A DNA stretch of 64,000 nt from Bacteroidales bacterium (GTDB lineage Bacteria; Bacteroidota; Bacteroidia; Bacteroidales; Muribaculaceae). Below, piece after piece: positions 55,301 to 63,281 of the stretch; position 1 is the first letter of the stretch; every line of letters starts with the position of its first letter. The notes beneath the pieces were generated by a model. It was given only the letters and a program-made list of their open reading frames with translations. It ran no database searches and was not told the origin of the DNA. Made by a program: the position numbers and the translations under genes. The stretch lies in assembly GCA_015061005.1 (NCBI GenBank), contig SUXJ01000013.1, positions 23,203 through 87,202 of the forward strand. Reading direction: 5' to 3'.

Positions 55301-55971
55301 GACCCCTTGGCGTTGGTGTTGCTGAATTTACGGTAATAGAAAACCAAAACAATGGCCGGAATGCACAAGAGGTTAAGGAGATGGACTGCGATGCTTACGC
55401 CGATTACGTATGCAATCAGAATCAGGTATCGGTCAGAGTGGGGCATGTCGGCGCGGTTTTCCCATTTCAGTATCAGCCAGAAAACTAATGCTGTGCAGAA
55501 AGATGAGAACGCATAAACTTCGCCCTCAACGGCAGAGTACCAGAAAGTGTCGCTCCAAGCGTAAGCAAGAGCACCTGTGAGGCCTGAGGCAAAGATTACA
55601 ATCTGCTGAGCAACAGAGAGTTCTTCAAGCGGTTTGTAGCCGTTGAGAAGTCTGCGCATCAAGTGGGTGATGGTCCAGAACAGCAGCAAGATAGTTGCGG
55701 CACTCAGCAGGGCATTCATTGCATTGACCGCCCAAGCCACTGCTCCCGGGTCGCTTCCGACGAAGTTGATGAAGAAGCGTGCAGTGAGCATGAAAATCGG
55801 GTTGCCCGGTGGGTGACCTACTTCAAGTTTGTAGCCTTGAGTTATAAATTCGGGACAATCCCAGAATGATGCGGTTGGCTCGAGAGTGAGCAAATAGCTC
55901 ACGGCTGCTATGATGAAACATAGCCAGCCGAGAGCATTGTTGAAAAGGTTGTAACGTCTTGTGGGAGTCAT
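52333..55971 (-). CDS. DUF2723 (TMEM260-like) membrane glycosyltransferase candidate
   Basis: A 1212-residue protein common in Bacteroidetes. The N-terminal half (about 1-680) is a polytopic membrane region of GT-C type with [47 protein letters not shown] (the acidic WDCPE motif in a periplasmic loop) and many helices. The C-terminal half is soluble, with [22 protein letters not shown] and helical TPR-like repeats to the end. The family is related to human TMEM260, a protein O-mannosyltransferase; O-glycosylation of exported proteins is therefore an inferred role. It starts directly at the GH84 stop and overlaps the deacetylase gene by 19 bases. Confidence 0.88.
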   Translation of the reverse strand: [1212 protein letters not shown]

Positions 55972-58737
55972 TTACTTGAGGACCTTTTGGCCATTGATGA
56001 TATAGAGCCCGTGAGTCGGGTTAAGAACTCGGCGACCTTGTAGGTCAAAGATAATTTCACGGTCAGAGTCGGGTGTGGTAATTTCGGTTATGCCGCTTTC
56101 TTCTTCCTCTAATGATACGATGACAAATTCGAAAGCGTCGGCGAGGTTGCGGCTTTCGTTGGTCATGCCGCCGTCTTCGGTTATAATCCAGAAGTTATTT
56201 CCGGCTTCACCGCCATTTTGGATTGCCCATTTGCCGTTGCGCTCATAGAGCTTGTAGGAGTTCCAAGATGAGTAGTATTCGTTGGTGCTGATTACTGGTT
56301 TTTCGTTGACAAAGCGACTGCCCTGACTGATTTTCATTCGGTTGCTTTCGGAGTCAACGGTGATGGTCCACTTTTGGGTGGATTTTATCTTTGCACCTGT
56401 TGTGCTTGGGTTTTTGAATTCAAGGGTGTTGTCGGTGTTGCGAGTCATGTACTGACCTTGTGCGTTTTTGATTACGTAGTCGCCTTCGGTGAACACGGTC
56501 TCGGGTGCTTCTGGAATTTCGCTACCTGCGGGCACCAAGAGGAATACGAAGTTCTTCGGGTTATAGTCCGTATTAGAGCCTTTTTCTACTCGGGCTCCGC
56601 TGATTTGCCAGAAAGAGTTGCCGCTGCGTCCGGCATTTTGGATTGCCCACATTCCGCCTAACGGAGTGAATAAGTAGGTGTTCCAGTCGTCAGAGTATGG
56701 GTTTACACCGAAGTCTCCGAGTTCGTTGACATAGCGACCGTCTTCGGCAGAGTGGATAGAGTAGCGTCCGGTTTCGGGCACGTAGCGAATGTTCCAAACT
56801 TGACGGTTGGGGTTGATATTGTCGATGTCTTTAACCCATGTGGGGTTCGAAGATCCGTTGCGGTTTGTGAGGTATCGACCGTTGTACATTATGTGGTAAG
56901 CACCGCTTTCGAGAACGCGCGCCGGGAAGAGTCCGTCGGGATAGTCGATGCCGAGTTTCTTGAAATCTTCGATGAGATATTCAACTGTGTTGGTTATAAA
57001 GGGTTCAACGTATTGCGAACCGCAGAAAGGTTTCATCCAGCGCAGTGATCCGTCGAAGTAGCGGCTGAGCAGGGCATCGGCGGTCTTGGTGTAGTCGGCA
57101 TAGGCGGTGTAGCTGCTGAGGAACGCTTCGCCATTTTGCTCTGATATGGCTTTTTGCATTTCAGTCAGAGCAATGCCGCGGCGAGCTTGGAGCTCGAAGT
57201 TTTCCATCCATTCGGTGAGCTCAACGACGAGACGATTGTTGGTCAAAGCGCGCAGTTCAACGGCGGCATCGAGCTGCTTTTGGAAGTAAGCAGCGTAGTC
57301 GGCAGCATTTTCTGCGTTAAACGTTTTTTCGTCAATCAGGGCTTTGAACTCGGGCGTTTCGCCGTAGATTATGGGACCACCGTGGGTCTTTGGAGCTGGA
57401 TAGTTGAAGTGGCTGTAGCAGAATGTGCGGAATGCGTCGGCATTGTCGGGCATAATGAACTGCACGGATTCTTCCCATGATTCCCACGGGTCATATTTAG
57501 CCGGGTTCCAAGCGAAGTCAGCCATGCCGTAGAGTCCAACTTTAGAGGCTTCGTAGAACTCCATCGGGTTGGCGGTGAAGCCTGAAATTTTGGTGTAGAG
57601 GTCGGCATCGGCGGGTTCGTAGGGGCACATGAGCAGGGGGCGGCTGCCATAGTCCGAGCAGGGGTAGTTATGCCAGATGAAGGGCTTGCGACCCGTTTTG
57701 TTTGTGAACCAGTCGCAGGACGGTCCGAGCTGCATATCTACGACTTGCCAGCCGGTCCACATGATGTCGATGTCGCTGTCGAGCCCGGCACCGAGGCTGT
57801 TGAGATATGTGCTTGAGGTGTTCGCTCCGCCGGCAAAGCTGATGCAGTATTCGGAGGGACACATGATCAGCCCCTTGATGTCGCTTTTAGCTTTTACCAC
57901 TTCTGCATTAAGATAGTTCAGGAAGTCGATTTGTTTTTGAACGCTATTGGCTGTGATGTCGTCGAAGAATACAGCAAAGCGACGGAAGCCGAGTTCATAC
58001 ATGGCTTCGAGTTTGGCTTTTGCTTTTGCAAGGTTGTCGCCGTCGTTGTTGTTGCCAGGGTGCATTGCCCAAACGATGTCAACCTTGTGAGCAGCGGCTT
58101 CTTGCACGAGTTGGCGAAGGTTTTCGGCTTGATCTTCAGGGTAGGGGGTAAAGACTCCGCTGCCATGATGATATGAGTCATTTTTCGGGCCATAGATGAA
58201 GGTGTTCATCTTGTTTTGGTCGAAGTAGGTGCACATGTCAATGCAGTCTTCATGGCTCCAAGGGTTGCCGTAGTAGCCCTCGATTACGCCGCGCACTTCA
58301 GTTGTGGGCCAGTCACGCACTTCGATGGTGGGGACTTCGGGCTGAGAGGTCAGTTGGAGGAATGATTGCACGCCATAGTATGTTCCTGCGTCGTCGGTGC
58401 CTGCAATATATACCTTGTCGGCTTCCACTTTAAGGTAGTAGCCTTGAGGGTTTGACGGGATTTTTGCGCTGACGGTGCTAACGGCTGCATCTCCGTTTTC
58501 GCCGATGATGATTTCAATGGTGCCGGCAGCGTTGAGGGCGAGCTTGGCGCTGAGCGCGGCCACGGCTTGAGGGTCGGCTGTTTCGGCACCAGTTAAGCGG
58601 TATGTGGCTTCAGATGAGGAGAACGCAGTGGCGCCAACAGTTTCTTCTTGAGGATTCGGGAAGATGACCGAGGGTGTAGCGGCTGCTGAGAGTGCTGCAG
58701 CCATAGCAAATGATGCTAAATATATTTTTAAGTTCAT
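55972..58737 (-). CDS. Secreted GH84 beta-N-acetylglucosaminidase with ricin-like domains and C-terminal tail
   Basis: A 921-residue hyaluronidase/O-GlcNAcase-family enzyme. It has a signal peptide (MNLKIYLASFAMAAALSAA) and an N-terminal GH20b-like domain (about 20-135). The GH84 barrel starts at RGVIEGYYGNPWSHED, with FIYGPKNDSYHH and the catalytic Asp pair D259-D260 in FFDDI, and a helical domain follows. Two ricin-like carbohydrate-binding segments (about 640-740 and 760-880) come next. The tail is FDLQGRRVLNPTHGLYIINGQ. Family members remove terminal beta-GlcNAc from glycoproteins by substrate-assisted catalysis. It is 8 bases downstream of a second GH84 gene. Confidence 0.93.
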   Translation of the reverse strand: MNLKIYLASFAMAAALSAAATPSVIFPNPQEETVGATAFSSSEATYRLTGAETADPQAVAALSAKLALNAAGTIEIIIGENGDAAVSTVSAKIPSNPQGYYLKVEADKVYIAGTDDAGTYYGVQSFLQLTSQPEVPTIEVRDWPTTEVRGVIEGYYGNPWSHEDCIDMCTYFDQNKMNTFIYGPKNDSYHHGSGVFTPYPEDQAENLRQLVQEAAAHKVDIVWAMHPGNNNDGDNLAKAKAKLEAMYELGFRRFAVFFDDITANSVQKQIDFLNYLNAEVVKAKSDIKGLIMCPSEYCISFAGGANTSSTYLNSLGAGLDSDIDIMWTGWQVVDMQLGPSCDWFTNKTGRKPFIWHNYPCSDYGSRPLLMCPYEPADADLYTKISGFTANPMEFYEASKVGLYGMADFAWNPAKYDPWESWEESVQFIMPDNADAFRTFCYSHFNYPAPKTHGGPIIYGETPEFKALIDEKTFNAENAADYAAYFQKQLDAAVELRALTNNRLVVELTEWMENFELQARRGIALTEMQKAISEQNGEAFLSSYTAYADYTKTADALLSRYFDGSLRWMKPFCGSQYVEPFITNTVEYLIEDFKKLGIDYPDGLFPARVLESGAYHIMYNGRYLTNRNGSSNPTWVKDIDNINPNRQVWNIRYVPETGRYSIHSAEDGRYVNELGDFGVNPYSDDWNTYLFTPLGGMWAIQNAGRSGNSFWQISGARVEKGSNTDYNPKNFVFLLVPAGSEIPEAPETVFTEGDYVIKNAQGQYMTRNTDNTLEFKNPSTTGAKIKSTQKWTITVDSESNRMKISQGSRFVNEKPVISTNEYYSSWNSYKLYERNGKWAIQNGGEAGNNFWIITEDGGMTNESRNLADAFEFVIVSLEEEESGITEITTPDSDREIIFDLQGRRVLNPTHGLYIINGQKVLK

Positions 58738-58745
58738 GGTGTTGA

Positions 58746-60923
58746 TTATTTGGTTACGGGAATGAATTCAAATACGTAGCGAGCGTTAGCGGGAGCTCCG
58801 GGTGCGATAACATCGCCGTTTACGCCCCAGTAAGCGTCGCCGCCGCTGCCAGCATTTTGTATTGCAAACTTGCCTTCATCATTTTTGGTGATGATGTAGG
58901 TGTTCCAGTCGGCAGAGTATGGGTTTACACCGAAGTTGCAGAGTTCGTTGATATAGCGGTCGTCTTTTGAGTTGCGGATTTCATAGCGACCGGTAACGGC
59001 ATCGAGTTTCAGAACCCACTCTTGGCGGTTGGGGTTGATGTCGTCGATTTCGGCTTGGAACACGGGTTTGCCGCCGCGACCGCCGGCATTCGGGTTGCCG
59101 AGAATCAAGCCGTTGTATTTGATATAGTAAGATCCGTTTTCAAGGAGTTGTTTCGGGAAGAGGTCTTCGGGATATTCGACTCCGGATTTCTTGAAGGCGT
59201 CGGCCAATTCGGCAGCTGTGTTTTTAATCCAAGGAGCAACGTAGAGAGTGCCGGTTTGAACTCTTACGCTCTGAATTGAGCCGGGGAAGTCGCGCGAAAC
59301 GTTGTTGAACGCTTTTTCGGTCCAATCGGTATAGCTGCGGTATGCGTCGATGAATTGCTGAGTGTTGCCGTTGGTCAGGGCCTCAGCCATTTTGCAGAGA
59401 TCCAAGCCCTGATAGCCTTGAATAGCGAGCGCGGAGATCCATTCGCGAATTTCGGTGAGCAGCAGGTTTCCGCTGTCGGCGGCATCGAGGAGCTCTTGAG
59501 CGGCGTCAACGCGGCTTTGGAAGTAGCGCTCGTAAGACGTGATGGCACCCATGGTTTTGAATATGTCGGCAGGATCGTTGGAGTAGAGCGTGGGGAGGCT
59601 TTCGTTAAGTGATTTGAAGTCGGGGGTTTCACCGTAGAAACGCAGTCCGTGGACGCTTACGCCGACGTCAACATTGTTGAGGCAGAAAGTGCGGAATGCG
59701 TCAACGTGGTCGGGCATCAATGAAGCAAGGGAGCGTTCCCATACGGCTTGAGCATCGAAGTTGTCGGGATCCCAAGCGAAGTCGGCAAGAGAGTAGAGGG
59801 CAACTTTTGACGCCTCGGCATATTGCATGGGGTTGGAGCAGAATGCACTGACTTTCTTGGCCAATTTAGGGTCGTTGCCCACCACGGGGCCGAGCAGCTG
59901 ATTATGCAGACCGTAGTCGTTTACGGGGTAGTTGAGCCAAATGAAAGGCAGGCGTCCGGTTTGTTCGCTGAACCAATCGCAGTCGGCTTCGTCAATCATG
60001 TCGCAAACGCTGTTGCCGGTCCACATGATTTTGATGTCCGGGTTAAGACCTTTGCCCATAGTGTCGAGGTAGTTGCCGCTGTTCCAAGCGCGGTTATAGA
60101 TTGTTGGGCAGACAACGAGAGACTCTACGTCGGAGTGTTTCTTCACGAATTCGCGGTCCAAGAAGTTGAGGTAGTCAACTTGAGTGTCAACGCTTTTTGC
60201 GCTGATGTCGTCGAAGAAAATGGCAAAGGAGCGCACGCCGAGGTCATACATGAGTTGGAATTTTTTCAGTGCCTTTGCGCGATCCTCGTCCGTTTCGATT
60301 GAGTTAGACGGGTGCATGGCCCATGTGAACTTAACCTTATTTTTAGCGGCATATTTCACCAGTTCTGCCAGCTCTGCCGCTTTGTCGGTGGGATAGGGTT
60401 CATACCAGCGAGAATGATGATAGGGGTCGTCTTTCGGTCCATAGACATAGACGTTCATTTTGTTCTCACCATAGAATTTAAGCTGGCTCATGCGGTTTTC
60501 AAAGCTCCAAGGATTACCATAGAAGCCCTCGATTACGCCGCGAAGAGCAATTGCCGGAGCCTCTGAACTCTCGGTAACGGCTTGCTTATCTGCCATCTGT
60601 AGGAATTGCTGCACGCCATAGAATGTGCCGGCACCATCGCGTCCGGCAATGACAACCTTTGAGGGCGAGGTCAACAAATAGAAGCCCTCGGCAGTGGTCG
60701 GAATGAGATTGGCATACTGTTTCACTGCTTTGTCACCGGCCTCGCCGATGATGATTTCAACAGAGCCATTCTTGGCAATGGGTAATGCTTGCTCAAGACA
60801 AGCAACAGCATCTGCATCAGCCTTATCGGCTCCGCGAAGCTTGTAAGTTACAGTTTGGGCATTCACAGCAATGCTGCTCACTAATGCCACTGCGGCAACA
60901 AGTGCCTTCGATTTAAGGGTCAT
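58746..60923 (-). CDS. Secreted GH84 beta-N-acetylglucosaminidase, shorter paralogue
   Basis: A 725-residue paralogue of the adjacent GH84 enzyme. It has a signal peptide (MTLKSKALVAAVALVSSIAVNA), a GH20b-like N-terminal domain, and the barrel with GVIEGFYGNPWSFENR, YVYGPKDDPYHH and catalytic D238-D239 in FFDDIS. A helical region and one ricin-like domain (about 610-725) follow. It lacks the second ricin-like domain and the C-terminal tail, so it is probably periplasmic while its neighbour is surface-sorted (inference). It is the first gene of a seven-gene minus-strand run. Confidence 0.93.
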   Translation of the reverse strand: MTLKSKALVAAVALVSSIAVNAQTVTYKLRGADKADADAVACLEQALPIAKNGSVEIIIGEAGDKAVKQYANLIPTTAEGFYLLTSPSKVVIAGRDGAGTFYGVQQFLQMADKQAVTESSEAPAIALRGVIEGFYGNPWSFENRMSQLKFYGENKMNVYVYGPKDDPYHHSRWYEPYPTDKAAELAELVKYAAKNKVKFTWAMHPSNSIETDEDRAKALKKFQLMYDLGVRSFAIFFDDISAKSVDTQVDYLNFLDREFVKKHSDVESLVVCPTIYNRAWNSGNYLDTMGKGLNPDIKIMWTGNSVCDMIDEADCDWFSEQTGRLPFIWLNYPVNDYGLHNQLLGPVVGNDPKLAKKVSAFCSNPMQYAEASKVALYSLADFAWDPDNFDAQAVWERSLASLMPDHVDAFRTFCLNNVDVGVSVHGLRFYGETPDFKSLNESLPTLYSNDPADIFKTMGAITSYERYFQSRVDAAQELLDAADSGNLLLTEIREWISALAIQGYQGLDLCKMAEALTNGNTQQFIDAYRSYTDWTEKAFNNVSRDFPGSIQSVRVQTGTLYVAPWIKNTAAELADAFKKSGVEYPEDLFPKQLLENGSYYIKYNGLILGNPNAGGRGGKPVFQAEIDDINPNRQEWVLKLDAVTGRYEIRNSKDDRYINELCNFGVNPYSADWNTYIITKNDEGKFAIQNAGSGGDAYWGVNGDVIAPGAPANARYVFEFIPVTK

Positions 60924-60957
60924 AATGAGAAACGTATTGTAAATTAGATATTATGTG

Positions 60958-60965
60958 CAAATTTA
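60958..60965 (-). promoter_or_regulatory. -7 element upstream of GH84 operon
   Basis: TAAATTTG on the minus strand, 34 bases before the start. The -33 box is weak (ATGG). Confidence 0.5.
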
Positions 60966-61206
60966 CAAATAATTTTCCAATATCCCATTAAAATCCTTTG
61001 CAGTAGGGTGAAGAGTTACGCTATAACGGAAAATAAAAACCACTCGGCTCGCTCCTTGTGAGAGTCAAACCAAGAATTAAAGGCACATCATTGTATGTCA
61101 ATAGGGAAAGAGAATAACAGAAAACGGTTACTTGCCAAGTGCCTAAAAAGCAACCCCGAAGCATCGCTCCGAGGTCTGAATGTTATATGTTACAAATATG
61201 AGTATT
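60966..61206. other. Intergenic stretch, nothing firm
   Basis: About 240 bases between the GH84 promoter and the next stop codon. A 47-codon plus-strand reading frame starts near 61095 and runs into the 3' end of the neighbouring gene. It matches nothing I recognise and is not called as a gene. No terminator with a T run was found. Confidence 0.4.
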
Positions 61207-61782
61207 TTAAATATCATCCATATCACTTTGAATTTTAGCCTCTACATTTTGAGTGTCGCTATAACGGATAACGACTATTCCCTCGAAAGCTTCACTTGAT
61301 TTCTCAATTGAAATTTCAATAGTTCCGCCTTTTGTTTCCCAAGCACTGCCCCAAACAACAGTACCTTGATGAACTTCTGCCATTTTTAACGCATTTGAGT
61401 CTGTATATGCAGGATTCTTTTCTATTGAAATTTTTGGTTCTCCATACTTACGAGTATATAACTTTTTGTAATAATCGTAGGTATTTTCCAAAGTATTCCA
61501 TTCTCCAGAAGGGTCGAATAAAACACCAACCCTAAATACATTTTTACCGTCATCTGTTGCAACAACACCAACCGTCGCGGTTTCGCCGGTGAAATCGCCG
61601 GTGAATAATGTGATGTTGTTATCACTATCAATCTGAGTAAAACCTTTATCCTTTAGTTGTTGGCAAAATGATGTCATAGTGCCTGTGATAGGAATACCTT
61701 TGAATGAAAGGTGGTCTTGAGTTTGTGCCATACTGCAAACAGTAATACAAACTGCGATGAGTGTAGAAAGTAAATTTTTCAT
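61207..61782 (-). CDS. Hypothetical secreted protein
   Basis: A 191-residue protein with a signal peptide (MKNLLSTLIAVCITVCSMAQ) and a compact alpha/beta remainder: LSFKGIPITGTMTSFCQQLKD near the start, a YYKKLYTRKYGEP segment, and a final strand IEISIEKSSEAFEGIVVIRYSD. The start is ATG 61780-61782; an upstream extension in frame crosses the IS982 fragment and is rejected. The pattern (short helix after KGIPITG, then a long beta sheet) is common in Bacteroidetes secreted proteins of unknown function. No terminator is obvious. Confidence 0.75.
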   Translation of the reverse strand: MKNLLSTLIAVCITVCSMAQTQDHLSFKGIPITGTMTSFCQQLKDKGFTQIDSDNNITLFTGDFTGETATVGVVATDDGKNVFRVGVLFDPSGEWNTLENTYDYYKKLYTRKYGEPKISIEKNPAYTDSNALKMAEVHQGTVVWGSAWETKGGTIEISIEKSSEAFEGIVVIRYSDTQNVEAKIQSDMDDI

Positions 61783-61890
61783 ATAAATATAACGTGAGTT
61801 CGATGAAATATAAGTAGTTGAAAATTTGGTGATTAGCGATAAAAGTATTAACTTTAAAGTGCTAAAAATAAGGCAAATACAATTATCGCT

Positions 61891-62295
61891 ATGCTCACCG
61901 ACGACAAAGTTACAGAAATTTTCGTAATGGCAGATGAATTCTGCAAAGTTTTTAATCAAATGCAGAAACGCAGAGGCTTGAATCCCTCCAATACCGGGAA
62001 ACGCCATAATTTTCGCTCAAACCGCATGAGTGACGCTGAGATAATGACCATACTTATTATCTTTCACATGTCTAACCACAAGTGCTTCAAGCATTTCTAT
62101 CTCAATGAGATATGCATAAACAAGCGTCATCTTTTACCTAATGTTGTGTCTTACAATCGGTTTACTGAATTTCGTGTGTGGTTTTCGCTGGTGGGCCGTA
62201 AAGAAACAGGCTGCAACGTCCCACAAGTTGCAGCCTGCTTTTACTATTATCAGCTATCTCGGATTATTCTTCGATGGCAGCCTGAGCAGCTGTAA
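61891..62295 (+). pseudogene. Truncated IS982-family-like transposase
   Basis: The first 95 or so residues resemble the N-terminus of Bacteroidetes IS982-type transposases: MLTDDKVTEIFVMADEFCK, MSDAEIMTILIIFHMSNHKCFKHFY and LLPNVVSYNRFTEF. After about position 62170 the frame continues into unrelated sequence (a terminator hairpin and a gene tail on the other strand), so the DDE catalytic core is absent. No inverted repeats of a full element were recognised. It is a remnant, cut by a later rearrangement. Confidence 0.8.
62207..62237 (-). terminator. Terminator hairpin belonging to a gene-tail remnant
   Basis: Perfect 11-base arms CAGGCTGCAAC / GTTGCAGCCTG with a 9-base loop. On the minus strand GTTTCTTT follows. 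It lies 26 bases beyond the stop of the tail at 62264-62317. Confidence 0.75.
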
Positions 62296-62317
62296 TTTCG
62301 GTCTGCCTTTCAGCGAG
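62264..62317 (-). pseudogene. Seventeen-codon gene tail, possible attachment-site duplicate
   Basis: Reading on the minus strand from 62317 to 62264 gives LAERQTEITAAQAAIEE and a stop, preceded in frame by a stop at 62318-62320. Together with the hairpin that follows it looks like the preserved 3' end of a gene whose body is elsewhere. Identity unknown. Confidence 0.4.
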
Positions 62318-62351
62318 TTATAAAATGTCGTACAACAATGTGTCAGCACTG

Positions 62352-62531
62352 TTATTTTATCAATTCATCTACGCTTCTAACCTCTTTTTTCCACTTATCT
62401 AAATAATAATCATCATCAATCATCATATATCGTCCGTTGAGGGCGAACAGAAACGCCACAATCAACGCGAGTACGAAAAACAATATTTTCATTACTTCCG
62501 ATATAGTAATGCGTGTATTCGGTCTATTCAT
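62352..62531 (-). CDS. Small membrane protein, function unknown
   Basis: A 59-residue protein from ATG 62529-62531 (MNRPNTRITISEVMK), with one hydrophobic helix ILFFVLALIVAFLFAL and a charged C-terminus (YYLDKWKKEVRSVDEL). A start 18 bases upstream is also possible and would deepen the overlap with the preceding gene. It is last of three overlapping minus-strand genes headed by a phage-type repressor. Confidence 0.6.
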   Translation of the reverse strand: MNRPNTRITISEVMKILFFVLALIVAFLFALNGRYMMIDDDYYLDKWKKEVRSVDELIK

Positions 62532-62802
62532 CTTTACAGAACTCATCAAGGTAATGAATAAATCGTTTCATATATTTTTCCGGTCTTTTACCGTATTTTG
62601 TAAATCCGGGATATTCAACGTCCGCTGTTTGCATTTCTTTAAGCATTGGTATATTAGGACTAAAGAAATACACTAAATGTAGAAACTCATCTTTGATGTC
62701 TTCTATTCTCTGCCAATCAAATGAGGCGTTATCTTTATTTTCTATGTATTCATTCAGCAGTTTTTCTGCTTTTTCCTTACACTCGGCTACTGTCATAATC
62801 AT
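62524..62802 (-). CDS. Small hypothetical protein of the element
   Basis: A 92-residue, acidic, helix-rich protein with no motif I recognise (ECKEKAEKLLNEYIENKD near the start, FLHLVYFFSPNIPML in the middle). Its start overlaps the repressor stop by 4 bases, so it is translated together with it. It could modulate the repressor or be a superinfection-type protein; that is only a guess from position. Confidence 0.6.
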   Translation of the reverse strand: MIMTVAECKEKAEKLLNEYIENKDNASFDWQRIEDIKDEFLHLVYFFSPNIPMLKEMQTADVEYPGFTKYGKRPEKYMKRFIHYLDEFCKDE

Positions 62803-63161
62803 TTATTCAATATCTGAATTACTTTGTCCTTTAATCCCATTTTGATAAACTCGTCCTGCGTAACGTCAAGTTCGACTACAACTTTGGTGGACTTCCTTTG
62901 ATTGTCCAATAAAGTTTGCAGACGTTTAATCTCACGTTCATACATATTCAAGTTCTCTTCATCAACGGTGCTATCACCGCCGAAGAAGATACTCGGACTT
63001 ACCCCCAACACTTTTGCAAGGCTTTCAATGGTCGAAATCTTAATATCAGCACCATTGAGGGCGTTATCGAGTGTTGTTCTCGAAATTTCTGCCATTTCCG
63101 CTATCTGAGCCTTGCCCATTTTACTTTCACTTACAAGTTTATTTAACAGTCTGAAATCCAT
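62799..63161 (-). CDS. XRE-family helix-turn-helix repressor
   Basis: A 120-residue DNA-binding protein. Residues about 10-60 form a five-helix XRE domain (KAQIAEMAEISRTTLDNALNG with the recognition helix, then STIESLAKVLGVSPSIFF). A coiled-coil segment (about 72-92, MYEREIKRLQTLLDNQ) and a small C-terminal domain suited to dimerisation follow. It is divergently oriented to the small plus-strand genes across a 120-base gap that contains an imperfect dyad. That layout is typical of lysogeny control in prophages and integrative elements. Confidence 0.88.
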   Translation of the reverse strand: MDFRLLNKLVSESKMGKAQIAEMAEISRTTLDNALNGADIKISTIESLAKVLGVSPSIFFGGDSTVDEENLNMYEREIKRLQTLLDNQRKSTKVVVELDVTQDEFIKMGLKDKVIQILNK

Positions 63162-63179
63162 AGAGTTACGTATTTAATG

Positions 63180-63204
63180 TTCAAAAAAGTTTCATTTTCT
63201 TGAA
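63180..63204. promoter_or_regulatory. Candidate repressor operator
   Basis: TTCAA (63180-63184) and TTGAA (63200-63204) form an imperfect dyad with further A/T matches inside (8 of 10 positions). It sits between the divergent repressor gene and the early promoter. Confidence 0.4.
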
Positions 63205-63221
63205 AAATAATGTCCATAAAA

Positions 63222-63253
63222 CTTGCAGGATTGTTCAATAAACACTACATTTG
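63222..63253 (+). promoter_or_regulatory. Early promoter of the element's plus-strand genes
   Basis: CTTG (63222-63225), a 20-nt spacer and TACATTTG (63246-63253), 28 bases before the first gene start. It also argues against the in-frame ATG at 63210, which lies upstream of it. Confidence 0.75.
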
Positions 63254-63281
63254 CACCATAAAGTTAAACATTAAACTTCAA

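Noticed and set aside
61095..61238. Small 47-codon plus-strand frame
   Set aside because: Overlaps the 3' end of the opposite gene, has no recognisable homology and no promoter; too weak to call.
61783..62007. Upstream extension of the secreted protein at 61207-61782
   Set aside because: The extension is antisense to the transposase remnant and precedes a normal signal peptide.
63210..63281. Earlier ATG for the first plus-strand gene of the element
   Set aside because: It lies upstream of and across the consensus promoter 63222-63253, so it would not be on the transcript.
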